Part shown: one piece after another, positions 43,431 to 51,952 of the stretch
Layout: every line of letters starts with the position of its first letter
Position numbering within the stretch: the stretch's first letter is position 1
Assembly (NCBI RefSeq): GCF_031845265.1
Contig: NZ_JAVRBG010000006.1
Location: 1-64,000 of the forward strand
Source of the DNA: Mesonia ostreae
GTDB taxonomy: Bacteria > Bacteroidota > Bacteroidia > Flavobacteriales > Flavobacteriaceae
Length of the DNA: 64,000 bases
Reading direction: 5' to 3'
Program-made: the position numbers and the translations under genes
The notes under the pieces: model-generated
Told to the model about the DNA's origin: nothing
The model's database searches: none
Seen by the model: the letters and a program-made list of their open reading frames with translations, nothing else

Positions 43431-44912
43431 TTATTTTAAAAACTTGATTTCGTTCGCATCCAATAGCTCATTTTCTTGAGCAAGATCATAAGCGCTTTCT
43501 TCAAACTCGGTTTTTAAGTTTTTATCGGCTCCCATCACGATTAAGGCTCTCATCAACTTGGTGTCTTTTGCGGTTAAGGCTGTTTTATGTAACACACTAA
43601 GACCTTCCTCGTTCTGTGCATTGATATTTACACCGGCTTCTTTTATGCGCTTAAATAACCCTAAATCTTCTTTTTCTGCCGCATAATGAAATAACGTATT
43701 GCCATTTTCTTGCGTAGCGGTAAAGTCTACTTTCGCTGCATCTAGCACTTCCCATTTCTTATGGAATTCTTCTGCATTTCTTTTGCTATAGCCTTGAATC
43801 AAATAAGCTGCCAAATTGTTTCCCTTAGCGTCTTTTATTTGCGCCTCGGCTTTATGATCTAATAAATAAGTGACGACCTCAGCTTTATTTTGTTCTACTG
43901 CTAAGCTAAGTGCTGTTTGTCCTGCTGCGTTCTGCTGATTGATATTTTTAGTACGTTGCGCTAACCAATGTACATTTTCTAGCGTATTTTTAGAAGCGGC
44001 ATACATCAAGGGCGTATTCTTATCTTTATCTAAAGCGTTTACATCTATATTAAAATCTGTGAACAAGCTTAAAACATTCTTTTGCTTATTATTTCTCGCT
44101 ACTAAATGATATATATTCTTTCCTTCTTCATCTATTTGCTTCGGATTTATTTTTAGGTCCACTAAATGCGTAAAGAACTCTAGAGAATTCCCTTCTCCTC
44201 GCGTAGGCTGAGCGGCCATTAACAAAGCATTGGTTTTATCTTTGTTCGTGTCTTTATAAGACAAGCCTTTTTTAATTAGTTGTTCGATTAACTTCTGATT
44301 TCCGGTAGCTGCAGCATAATCAATCATATTCTTACCCTGCTTGTCGGTGTGTTTTAAAGAAAGTCCCTTTTTGGTAAAATAGTCTAAATTTTGAAGATTT
44401 TCTACACTACCTGCCAAGACTAAAAGCACATTGATTCCCTTAGGATTTGCATACGTTACATCTACGCCATTTTTGATGAGTACATCATAAAGCTTGGCAT
44501 TGGTAATTCCGCCTCTGGCCGCAAACATAATCGGGCTGTATAAACGGTTATCGTATACATCTGCTTTAGCTCCCTTTTGAAATAAATACGTTACCAACGG
44601 AAGATTTTCTCTATTGGCAGCCCAAAAAAGATAGGTGCGTTCATCGTGCGTGAGTTTATTTACGTCATTTCCTTCTAGGCTTAGAAGGTATTTTACGGTT
44701 TCTATAGGTGCGTGGTTTAATATGGCATAGGTCGTCGCATCAAATCCACCAGCATTACCCTGAATGGGATCATTTCCATTTTTAATTTCCTTTTTTACGT
44801 CTTCTACACTGGTTTTAGCATTCCAAAAATCGCCATCCCAAAAAATATTTTCTTGTGCGTAACTACCAATGCTAATGAGTAGCAATAAACTAAAACTGAG
44901 TATTTTTTTCAT
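43431..44912 (-). CDS. exported ankyrin-repeat protein
   Basis: A 493-residue protein with a clear signal peptide (residues 1-19, ending SYA-QE). The rest consists of about twelve ankyrin repeats, for example RTYLFWAANRENLPLVTYLFQKGAKA, NTPLMYAASKNTLENVHWL and QTALSLAVEQNKAEVVTYLL. Ankyrin domains mediate protein-protein contacts; export to the periplasm suggests a scaffold there, perhaps joining the receptor, lipoprotein and flavoprotein of this operon. The precise role is unknown. It is 6 bp upstream of the DUF2271 gene. Confidence 0.93.
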   Translation of the reverse strand: MKKILSFSLLLLISIGSYAQENIFWDGDFWNAKTSVEDVKKEIKNGNDPIQGNAGGFDATTYAILNHAPIETVKYLLSLEGNDVNKLTHDERTYLFWAANRENLPLVTYLFQKGAKADVYDNRLYSPIMFAARGGITNAKLYDVLIKNGVDVTYANPKGINVLLVLAGSVENLQNLDYFTKKGLSLKHTDKQGKNMIDYAAATGNQKLIEQLIKKGLSYKDTNKDKTNALLMAAQPTRGEGNSLEFFTHLVDLKINPKQIDEEGKNIYHLVARNNKQKNVLSLFTDFNIDVNALDKDKNTPLMYAASKNTLENVHWLAQRTKNINQQNAAGQTALSLAVEQNKAEVVTYLLDHKAEAQIKDAKGNNLAAYLIQGYSKRNAEEFHKKWEVLDAAKVDFTATQENGNTLFHYAAEKEDLGLFKRIKEAGVNINAQNEEGLSVLHKTALTAKDTKLMRALIVMGADKNLKTEFEESAYDLAQENELLDANEIKFLK

Positions 44913-44965
44913 TGTAAATTGTTTTAAAACTTTATTTGCGTATTCGAATTGCCAGCTTAAACTCC

Positions 44966-45090
44966 TGTCACTTCGAGTGATTCCGATTTTTTTATCGGAA
45001 TTGTATCGAGAAGTCTTGTATTTGTAAACTGTTCTCGATACACTGTTTTTTCTTCACTATCGTTACAAAAAATCAGCACTCGAACTGACA
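44966..45090. repeat. nested inverted-repeat element, copy C
   Basis: Outer arms tgtcacttcgagtg / cactcgaactgaca (one mismatch); inner words ttgtatcgagaa / ttctcgataca; plus a ttccgat/atcggaa hairpin. It lies 7 bp beyond the DUF4374 stop codon, again inside the operon. Confidence 0.85.
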
Positions 45091-45096
45091 AGTGGC

Positions 45097-46374
45097 TTAA
45101 TAAACTCCTAAATAAAACGAATCGGCACCATTATCCAAGGCAGCTCCTTTTTCAAAAGCATCAGGAGAAGCACTTGTAGGATCAAACTTGTAAATATTTC
45201 CTTGCTGTCCTAATGGTGTAATCGCCATATTGAATTTACCGTCTTTACCTACAACTCCAGATTGGTAATACCACATCCATAAGTTAGCAGGTAAATTAAG
45301 TTTAACCGCAGTTCCATTATAAATATCAATTCTGGCAACACCCCAAGCCGCTTGCTCCTTATCTCTTCCTAACGTAGCATCATAAAAAGGTACATACCCA
45401 ATTCCGTTTCCTACATAGAACCAACCGTTAGCTCCAACTTCTTCCATTCCTAATGCTTGTGCTAAATCTAATTGGTATGCGTTGTCATAATCCCCATTAG
45501 CAATTTTTAAAACTTTTGCAGGATTACTCGTAAGGTGGTAAATATCTCCTGCTTCATCAGAATGGTAAACAGGTGTACGGTAACCGTAAGTAGATCCTAA
45601 AGCATTTTCAGACTGGATAAACTCTACATTGTCTAAGGATGGGTAATCTACTACCATCGTAGTTGCTTTATAGGTTTCTGGATTTACATTTTCTCCAGTA
45701 GCAGGATCAAATTGACGCATAGCCACTCCGTAATACGCTTTCCCGTTTTTGATAGTAGGATTGTCTATTCTCCAGATGTGGTAATTCTCTTCAAAACTCG
45801 GAATTTCTAAAGTATTATTTTCTTCTAAAGTCATTCCATCTAATCCTATATTTTGTAGGATAGCTTCAGATTTGGTAAAGGTATAAGTATCATTTTCATC
45901 ATACTGATTTTCTGTATTGATGGTGTGCACCAAAGCATTGTCTTTGCTTACCACGGTCCATCTTGGATAAGCAGTTCCCATGGCAATTTGTACGTTGGTT
46001 TCTGCTAATTGGGTATAATTAGCACCACCATTTACTTTATACTTATAAATCATTCCGCCACCGTAGCTTAGGTTGTATAAGAAATCTCCAGATGGAGAGC
46101 CGTAGATTCTTGCCGTACGTACCGATGGTACCTCAAAACCTTCTCCGTTAAAAGAAATTTCTCCTTCCGAGATATTCTCTAAGGCTTGTGCGTATGTTCC
46201 CGAGTTCCCTTCAGAGCTAACTCCAAAAACAACATTATAAAAAGATTGTTCTCCCGTAGGTGGAGTAGGAGTAGAAGTAGCATCATCGTCACTGCTACAA
46301 CCTATTAAAGTTCCTGTTAATAGTGCGGCTCCTAAGAGTCCCGCTTTTGCTGTAGATAAAATATTTATTTTCAT
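45097..46374 (-). CDS. DUF4374 lipoprotein (XusB-like siderophore-binding protein)
   Basis: A 425-residue lipoprotein: N-terminal hydrophobic segment and lipobox TLIGC (C26), followed by SSDDDA, an acidic stretch typical of surface export in Bacteroidota. The remainder has repeated WDG- and SGDFLYNLSYGGGMIYKYKV-type beta segments compatible with a beta-propeller. From memory, XusB of Bacteroides thetaiotaomicron belongs to this family and captures siderophores on the cell surface. It is 26 bp downstream of the TonB receptor, as in xusAB. Confidence 0.85.
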   Translation of the reverse strand: MKINILSTAKAGLLGAALLTGTLIGCSSDDDATSTPTPPTGEQSFYNVVFGVSSEGNSGTYAQALENISEGEISFNGEGFEVPSVRTARIYGSPSGDFLYNLSYGGGMIYKYKVNGGANYTQLAETNVQIAMGTAYPRWTVVSKDNALVHTINTENQYDENDTYTFTKSEAILQNIGLDGMTLEENNTLEIPSFEENYHIWRIDNPTIKNGKAYYGVAMRQFDPATGENVNPETYKATTMVVDYPSLDNVEFIQSENALGSTYGYRTPVYHSDEAGDIYHLTSNPAKVLKIANGDYDNAYQLDLAQALGMEEVGANGWFYVGNGIGYVPFYDATLGRDKEQAAWGVARIDIYNGTAVKLNLPANLWMWYYQSGVVGKDGKFNMAITPLGQQGNIYKFDPTSASPDAFEKGAALDNGADSFYLGVY

Positions 46375-46400
46375 GAGTTTGAATTTGGATTGTTTAAAAA

Positions 46401-48821
46401 TTAGATTGCTTTATAGGTTAGTTTCAGGTAAAATGCGCGTCCGGGTTTTTGCAAAGCCCAGTTGTCAAATACCTGTTGATCTGTAATGTTTTTAGCGTTG
46501 ACTCCAATCGTCAGTTTTTGATTCATCATACTGTAATTCAGGCCAATACTATGAATAGCTTGTGTTGGGATATAAGCTTTCCCTTTACTGGCAAGACTTT
46601 CCCAGTTTCTAAAAAACTCGTGCGTATACCCAAAATTATAATTTAAATTAAGGTCGTTTCCCTCTTTCAATACATTGGGGAATTTATACTCCGCATAAGT
46701 ATTTAGCGTCAAGTAAGGCGCGTTTCGCAGACGGTCTTTATAATAAACGTATTCAGAGATATAATCATCATATTGAAGGTTATAACGAGCGTTAAAATTC
46801 GAAAAGTTGGCAGTCAAGTTAAAACGTTTGTTGTAATTGTAGTTTAATTCCACATCTACGCCGGTACTTCTCACTTTTCCCAAGTTTTCAAAACCATATT
46901 TATCGGTGATATTGCTACTAATTCCGCGAACAATCATATCGCTGATGTCCCTTAAAAAGAAATTGACGTCGGCTTTAAGTCGGTGTTTTTTATAAACGAA
47001 TGGACCAAAAGAAGCTCCTAAATTTACGTTGTTGCTTTTTTCTGGTTTTAAGTCATAAGTAGGTAATACATTTTCGCTCGTGTTTCCTAGCAATTCAAAT
47101 GTTCCAGGCATTCTGATGGCTTTTTCGGCAGAGCTCATCAATAATATTTTTGGAGTGATTTCGTATGATAATGCCAGTCCATAACCGTTATTGTTAATAG
47201 ACTTGTCGTAGTTAATTTCAGTAATAATATTGTTGTTATTTTTCTTCAGGTCTGTGAGCTCCACTTTTTGTTGGTAATTTTTGAAGAAAGCAGTCGTAGT
47301 TAACTTTTCATCAAAGAAGGCAGCTTCATACGTGAAACTCCAAATGCTTTTGCTTAGAAAGCGAGTATCTAACAATTCATTTTCTGCTTTGGGTAATTCG
47401 GGATCATCAACATCTCGGGTAAATTGATTGTAAAAGAAATTCGTTTTTAAATAGTGGTTTTCTACAAATTCATACGATAGACCAGTTCTATTGGCTAAGT
47501 TTTTTTCGTTGTTATTGGCTAAAGTTGAACGTCCTGCTTCTCCACCAGAATTGTTCCAATTAACAGGATTACCATTTTGATCGCGTATAATTTCTCCGTA
47601 CCAATTATACATCACGGGAACCGTATCTATCACCTTCCTATTGGTTTGGGAATAGGAAGTAAAGGTATTTGCAGTTAAACCTTTTGTAAATAAATCTTCT
47701 TTGCTGTAGCGCAGGTTAATCATTCTAGTGTCGCGTTCGCTACGTCGGTTCCCATATACCACATCCATCGTGGCTCCAGTTTGAATATCGTTTTTTATAT
47801 CAGAATACAATAAGCCTAGCGTCAACTCATCTGCCCAAGATTTATCACGCACGCCAATATCTGCTTTAATGCCTTTAGACTCAAAGCTATCGTGAAACCG
47901 CTCTGCAGTTACGTATTTTACTTTTCCTGTCTGCGGATTTACAACGTACACATTATCACCAGATACGTCATAGTTATTATCTGTATAGGTGTAAAAAGCG
48001 GAAAGCTGTGTGTTAATTCCAGTTTTTTCGTGGTAATAATTCCCTTGAACATCCGCTTGATGGGTATTAAAAGAACCAAAGGTGTAGGCTGCGGTGAGGC
48101 TATTTTTATTTTCTTTTTTAAGAATTACATTAATTCCTCCTCCTAAAGCGTCCTCGGTCAAATCACCAGGTAAAACCCCTTTGTAAACTTCAATACGCTC
48201 TATCATAGACGGCGGAATGCTACTTAAGGAAAAAGCTTTACCGTAATTGCGAATGGGAATACCATCTATAAAAACGCGAACCGAATTTCCCGATAAACCG
48301 TTGAGGTTAAAGTTGATATCTGACCCAAGACCGGCCGATTGTCTTATTTTGACTCCAGCCGATCGGTCTAAAATCTCGGTAGCACCCAAACTTTGTATGG
48401 CTAATTCTTTCGTGGAAACTACCTCAACACTATATCCTTTCTCTTTGGTGAGTCTGCCTTTAGATTTGCTTTTTATAATCACATCTTCCAAGGCAAAATC
48501 TTCCTCTTCTTGCAGCTGAATTTGTAAAACATCCGAAGAATAGCGCAAGTCTGAAGTTATTTTAATCTCATCTTTTCCGAAAGGCTGAATTATAACATTA
48601 TAAATAGCGGGCTTTAAATTTTCTAAGATAAATTCTCCCTTTTCGCCAGTATAAGCAGATTTTCCGTTTTCTTTAATATAGATTAAAGCAGAAACCACAG
48701 GATTCCCGTCTTTAAATGCAACCTCTCCAGAAAGCTGCTTTAATGGTGCAGACTCATCTTGAGCTAATGCTTCTTGTGCCCCAGCACTCACTAAAAATAA
48801 TAAGAAAAAAAGTCGCTTCAT
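46401..48821 (-). CDS. TonB-dependent receptor (XusA-like siderophore transporter)
   Basis: An 806-residue outer-membrane receptor. Signal peptide 1-20 (ending ALAQD), a carboxypeptidase-like beta domain (about 25-110, LSGEVAFKDGNPVVSALIYIKENG), a plug (about 120-240, LGATEILDRSAGVKIRQSAGLGSD and RIEVYKGVLPGDL) and a barrel ending in LKLTYKAI with an aromatic-rich C-terminus. It imports ferric siderophores or similar ligands with TonB energy. First gene of the five-gene operon, behind an iron-box-like operator. Confidence 0.93.
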   Translation of the reverse strand: MKRLFFLLFLVSAGAQEALAQDESAPLKQLSGEVAFKDGNPVVSALIYIKENGKSAYTGEKGEFILENLKPAIYNVIIQPFGKDEIKITSDLRYSSDVLQIQLQEEEDFALEDVIIKSKSKGRLTKEKGYSVEVVSTKELAIQSLGATEILDRSAGVKIRQSAGLGSDINFNLNGLSGNSVRVFIDGIPIRNYGKAFSLSSIPPSMIERIEVYKGVLPGDLTEDALGGGINVILKKENKNSLTAAYTFGSFNTHQADVQGNYYHEKTGINTQLSAFYTYTDNNYDVSGDNVYVVNPQTGKVKYVTAERFHDSFESKGIKADIGVRDKSWADELTLGLLYSDIKNDIQTGATMDVVYGNRRSERDTRMINLRYSKEDLFTKGLTANTFTSYSQTNRKVIDTVPVMYNWYGEIIRDQNGNPVNWNNSGGEAGRSTLANNNEKNLANRTGLSYEFVENHYLKTNFFYNQFTRDVDDPELPKAENELLDTRFLSKSIWSFTYEAAFFDEKLTTTAFFKNYQQKVELTDLKKNNNNIITEINYDKSINNNGYGLALSYEITPKILLMSSAEKAIRMPGTFELLGNTSENVLPTYDLKPEKSNNVNLGASFGPFVYKKHRLKADVNFFLRDISDMIVRGISSNITDKYGFENLGKVRSTGVDVELNYNYNKRFNLTANFSNFNARYNLQYDDYISEYVYYKDRLRNAPYLTLNTYAEYKFPNVLKEGNDLNLNYNFGYTHEFFRNWESLASKGKAYIPTQAIHSIGLNYSMMNQKLTIGVNAKNITDQQVFDNWALQKPGRAFYLKLTYKAI

Positions 48822-48832
48822 TAAGACAGCTA

Positions 48833-48863
48833 TTTGTATTGAGTCTAAATAAATGCAAATATA
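48833..48863 (-). promoter_or_regulatory. iron-box-like operator and -7 box of the siderophore operon
   Basis: On the minus strand, -7 box TATATTTG (48856-48863) is followed by a 21-bp site at 48833-48853 that starts TTTATTTAGACTCAAT. It matches the feoAB site at 17 of 21 positions and lies 12 bp upstream of the receptor ATG. Confidence 0.6.
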
Positions 48864-49085
48864 TAAACTTTATGTAGAATTAATTTAGATAAGCTTAAGA
48901 ATTATTTAGATGATTGAATTAGAGAGAATAGTTAAAACTATAGCTTCTGATGATTTGTTTGCGGAAAGTGTATTTTATGCTTTGAAAAATTCAGATTTTG
49001 ATTTGTTTTTTACATGCTATGGGGTATAATCATAAATGTGTTAAAATTTGAAGTCTTTGCGGAAGAAGCCTTCAATTACCATATC

Positions 49086-49254
49086 ATAGGTCATTGGGTG
49101 CTCGTTTTTTACGAGTGTATTGAAATGTCCGGTAAAGTGGCTTCGATACCCCCGAAGCTTCGGGGCTTCGAAAATCACTCAGCCACGGATCTCGATTACG
49201 ATAATTATAGGTCATTGAGTGCTTGCGGAGCAAGTGTATCGAAATGCTCGGTAA
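49086..49254. repeat. left flanking repeats of the GIY-YIG unit
   Basis: 49139-49254 is a ~110-bp copy of the right repeat: ggcttcgatac, tcgaaaatcactcagccac, gattacgataattataggtc, attgagtgcttgcggagca, agtgtatcgaaatg. A diverged partial copy precedes it (49086-49132). A perfect CCCCGAAGCTTCGGGG palindrome is at 49150-49165. Confidence 0.8.
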
Positions 49255-49611
49255 TCAATTATCCGATTTTTGGTGACGTATAAATACTTTTTTAGCTAGA
49301 ATGAGAAGTAAATTTGAGGCTCCATTCATTAAAGCCTCTTTCTTTTTTCTGCTCCAGCCTTGTAGTTGTTTTTCTCTATAAAAGGCATCATCAATTCTGG
49401 TATATTCTTCATAGAGTAATTCAACGGGTAGGCGTTTTTCTGTATATTTTGCTCCTACTCCTGATTTATGCTCACTTAACCTTCTCTCCATGTTTTTTGT
49501 GCTTCCTGTATAATAAGAACCATCCGCGCAAAGTAGTATGTAAGTATATCCCTTGATTATATTTTGCTTCTTTTTATATAGGCTTCGATACAATTTTCTC
49601 TCGAAAATCAC
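49255..49611 (-). CDS. GIY-YIG nuclease family protein (UPF0213-like)
   Basis: A single-domain nuclease of up to 118 residues. The GIY-YIG core is YTYILLCADGSYYTGSTKNMERRLSEHKSG, with the catalytic Arg and the later Glu (DAFYREKQLQGWSRKKKEAL). Members of this family usually begin near the YTYIL segment, but no ATG exists there: the frame must start at GTG 49611 or TTG near 49593, both inside the right flanking repeat. The stop codon likewise lies next to the left repeat. Such genes are often multi-copy in flavobacteria (recollection), so a repeat-linked mobile unit is plausible. Confidence 0.85.
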   Translation of the reverse strand: MIFERKLYRSLYKKKQNIIKGYTYILLCADGSYYTGSTKNMERRLSEHKSGVGAKYTEKRLPVELLYEEYTRIDDAFYREKQLQGWSRKKKEALMNGASNLLLILAKKVFIRHQKSDN

Positions 49612-49688
49612 TCAGCCACCGATTTCGATTACCAGAATTATAGGTCATTGAGTGCTTGCGGAGCAAGTGTATCGAAATGTCTGGTTAA
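49581..49688. repeat. right flanking repeat of the GIY-YIG unit
   Basis: A direct copy of 49139-49254, in the same orientation, with nested inverted repeats ttcgatac / gtatcgaa and cactca / tgagtg. It contains the presumed start codon of the nuclease gene. Confidence 0.85.
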
Positions 49689-49699
49689 TGTAGTTTGCA

Positions 49700-50311
49700 C
49701 TACTTTAAAAAATCTGCAGTAGTGCAATAGTTCACTCCTTGTTCTTTTAATTCTTTGCGTTGTTTTTGGTAGGTTTCTTCATCTAATGCACGTACCGCAT
49801 CTTCAAATACGACGCATTCAAATCCTTCCGCTAAGGCATCTTTTATTGAGAAATACACACAAATATCGGCGGCGAGACCAGTGAAGAAAAGCTTAGTAAT
49901 TCCTTTTTCTTTCAGGTAACCTGCCAAGCCTGTACTTTTTTGATGCGCATTATCATAAAAAGCTGAATAACTATCTAAAGCAGGATTAGTTCCTTTTCTA
50001 AAAATTGTTTCCACCTTTTGCGTGTGCAAATCAGGATGAAACTCGGCTCCTGTTGTATTTTGCGCGCAATGCGCGGGCCACAAGGTTTGCTCGATACCTT
50101 CTAGCTGAATGATTTCAAACTCTTTCTTTCCCAAATGATTTTTTGCAAAGCTCACGTGACTGGGAGGATGCCAATCTTGACTTGCAATTACTAAATCAAA
50201 ATGAGGTTGTACCGCATTGGCTGCTGCTACAATTTTGTCTCCTTTGGGAACGGCTAAAGACCCGCTAGGCATAAAGTCGTTCTGAATATCTATGAGTAAT
50301 AAAGCTTTCAT
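49700..50311 (-). CDS. pncA: nicotinamidase/pyrazinamidase
   Basis: Hydrolyses nicotinamide to nicotinate in NAD salvage. The 203-residue protein has the catalytic triad D8 (LLIDIQNDF), K107 (FRKGTNP) and C151 (ADICVYFS), and zinc ligands D46, H48 (SQDWHPP) and H81 (WPAHC). It starts 9 bp after the pncB stop, so substrate production and use are in one transcript. Confidence 0.95.
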   Translation of the reverse strand: MKALLLIDIQNDFMPSGSLAVPKGDKIVAAANAVQPHFDLVIASQDWHPPSHVSFAKNHLGKKEFEIIQLEGIEQTLWPAHCAQNTTGAEFHPDLHTQKVETIFRKGTNPALDSYSAFYDNAHQKSTGLAGYLKEKGITKLFFTGLAADICVYFSIKDALAEGFECVVFEDAVRALDEETYQKQRKELKEQGVNYCTTADFLK

Positions 50312-50320
50312 ACGTAAATA

Positions 50321-51727
50321 CTATAAAGATTTATGCAATTCTATAAGTCGGTTGCGCTCTTCTTTCAACTGTTCGCTAATTCCCACTTTGTAATGATGCG
50401 GATTATTAAAACGTTTATATTCTGTAGGCAATTGCGCAAAACGCTTTTCGCGGTAATCGGCAATTTCTTGTAAGGTTTTGGTTGCAAAACTACGTTTTCC
50501 TTTTTGCATGACTGGTTGCAACAAGGCTTCTTTCTTTAAGCTTTTAATCTGCATACTTTTATAGGATTCAAAGGGGTGCTCCATCACATCAAAAGAACCT
50601 TCTGTAGTTAAGCCAATCGCATCAGAGCCTACCCATTCAAATTTATCATTTTTTAAACGGTACACCTGTTTTGCATGTGGCATGGTTATTTTGGCAATAT
50701 TTTCTGAAATTTTTATACGAGGTTCACCGTCATAAAAAGCGAGTTTATATACGCCTCCTAAAGCGGCATCTGGTTTTCCTATCACCAAATTGGTTCCTAC
50801 GCCATAAATATCAATGGGAGCTTGTTGCTCTTGCAAACTTTTAATTACATATTCATCCAACTGATTAGAAGCTGCAATCTGCACATAATTCAAACCTGCC
50901 TCATCTAATAATTTTCTACTCTGCTTGGCAAAATACGCCAAATCTCCACTATCTAAACGAATCGCCAATAATCGCTCTCCAACGGCTTCCATTTCTTTGG
51001 CTACAGTAATGGCGTTAGGAACGCCGCTTTTTAACGTATTGTACGTGTCTACTAGCAGCACACAATTTTTAGGCCTATGCTGGGCAAAATCCCGAAACGC
51101 TTGCAATTCATCTCCATAACTCTGAATAAAAGAATGTGCCATCGTTCCAGAAATAGGCAATCCAAAATTTTTCCCTGCCAATACATTACTGGTACCATTA
51201 AAACCCCCAATAAAAGCAGCTCTAGATGCATAATATCCACCAGGACCGTGCGCACGCCTAAGTCCGAAATCCAGCAGCGTGCGTTCTTTAGCAATGTAAC
51301 GCATTCGGCAAGCTTTGGTGGCAATTAAGCTTTGAAAGTTGAGCATATTCAGTAGAAAGGTTTCTATGAGTTGTGCTTCAATTAAAGAAGCTTCCACTCT
51401 AAGAATAGGCTGATTAGGAAATACTACATCCCCTTCCAAAACCGAGTAAATACTTCCGCGGAAGCGAAAATCCTTTAGATATTTTAAAAATTCTGCATCA
51501 AAATTCTGCGTTTTCAAATAGTCCAAATCCTCTTCGGTAAAGGAAAATTCTTTTAAAGTATCTAGCACATTTTCTAGGCCAGCAAAAATTGTATAGCCGC
51601 CGTTAAACGGATTTTTTCTGAAGTAATAGTCAAATACAGCTTGCTGGGAGTGTCTGTTTTCTTTAAAATAGACTTGCGCCATACTCAGCTGGTACAAATC
51701 GGTATAAGTGGCGGTATAGAAAGTCAC
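50321..51727 (-). CDS. pncB: nicotinate phosphoribosyltransferase
   Basis: Converts nicotinate and PRPP to nicotinate mononucleotide with ATP. The 468-residue protein starts FYTATYTDLYQLSMAQVYF (substrate-binding), contains the autophosphorylated-His region SGTMAHSFIQSYGDELQAF, and GVGTNLVIGKPDAALGGVYKL near the phosphate site. The 15-base GC-rich palindrome at 51453-51467 lies within the coding frame and encodes FRFRG. First gene of pncB-pncA. Confidence 0.95.
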   Translation of the reverse strand: MTFYTATYTDLYQLSMAQVYFKENRHSQQAVFDYYFRKNPFNGGYTIFAGLENVLDTLKEFSFTEEDLDYLKTQNFDAEFLKYLKDFRFRGSIYSVLEGDVVFPNQPILRVEASLIEAQLIETFLLNMLNFQSLIATKACRMRYIAKERTLLDFGLRRAHGPGGYYASRAAFIGGFNGTSNVLAGKNFGLPISGTMAHSFIQSYGDELQAFRDFAQHRPKNCVLLVDTYNTLKSGVPNAITVAKEMEAVGERLLAIRLDSGDLAYFAKQSRKLLDEAGLNYVQIAASNQLDEYVIKSLQEQQAPIDIYGVGTNLVIGKPDAALGGVYKLAFYDGEPRIKISENIAKITMPHAKQVYRLKNDKFEWVGSDAIGLTTEGSFDVMEHPFESYKSMQIKSLKKEALLQPVMQKGKRSFATKTLQEIADYREKRFAQLPTEYKRFNNPHHYKVGISEQLKEERNRLIELHKSL

Positions 51728-51741
51728 GTATTTATTTTTTT

Positions 51742-51749
51742 CAAAGATA
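51742..51749 (-). promoter_or_regulatory. -7 box of pncBA
   Basis: Minus strand TATCTTTG (TAnnTTTG), 14 bp upstream of the pncB ATG. Confidence 0.55.
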
Positions 51750-51952
51750 GGGAATTGAAAATGAAGTTGAAGCTGAAGCTGAAAACGAAAAAAACACGCC
51801 CCTTGCCCGAATCAATCCATTTAGGCGGCAAGCTACTTTATTAGAGTGGAAAACAATTATTCATATCTATCAAACAAAAGCTCCTTCCTTTATTTAAAGG
51901 GAAGGTGGCATTGCAAAGCAATTTCGGAAGGGTTCTACTGCAAATCTCCAAT

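Larger units (their letters stand above)
48822..49254. other. intergenic region with iron-box promoter, a short remnant ORF and repeats
   Basis: Holds the siderophore-operon promoter (48833-48863), a coding-looking 39-codon frame at 48910-49029 on the plus strand that may be the relic of a gene, and the left repeats of the GIY-YIG unit (49086-49254). Confidence 0.6.

Noticed and set aside
48910..49029. A 39-codon plus-strand open frame with acidic, coding-like composition.
   Set aside because: No family match can be judged and no downstream continuation; noted only as a possible remnant within the intergenic entry.
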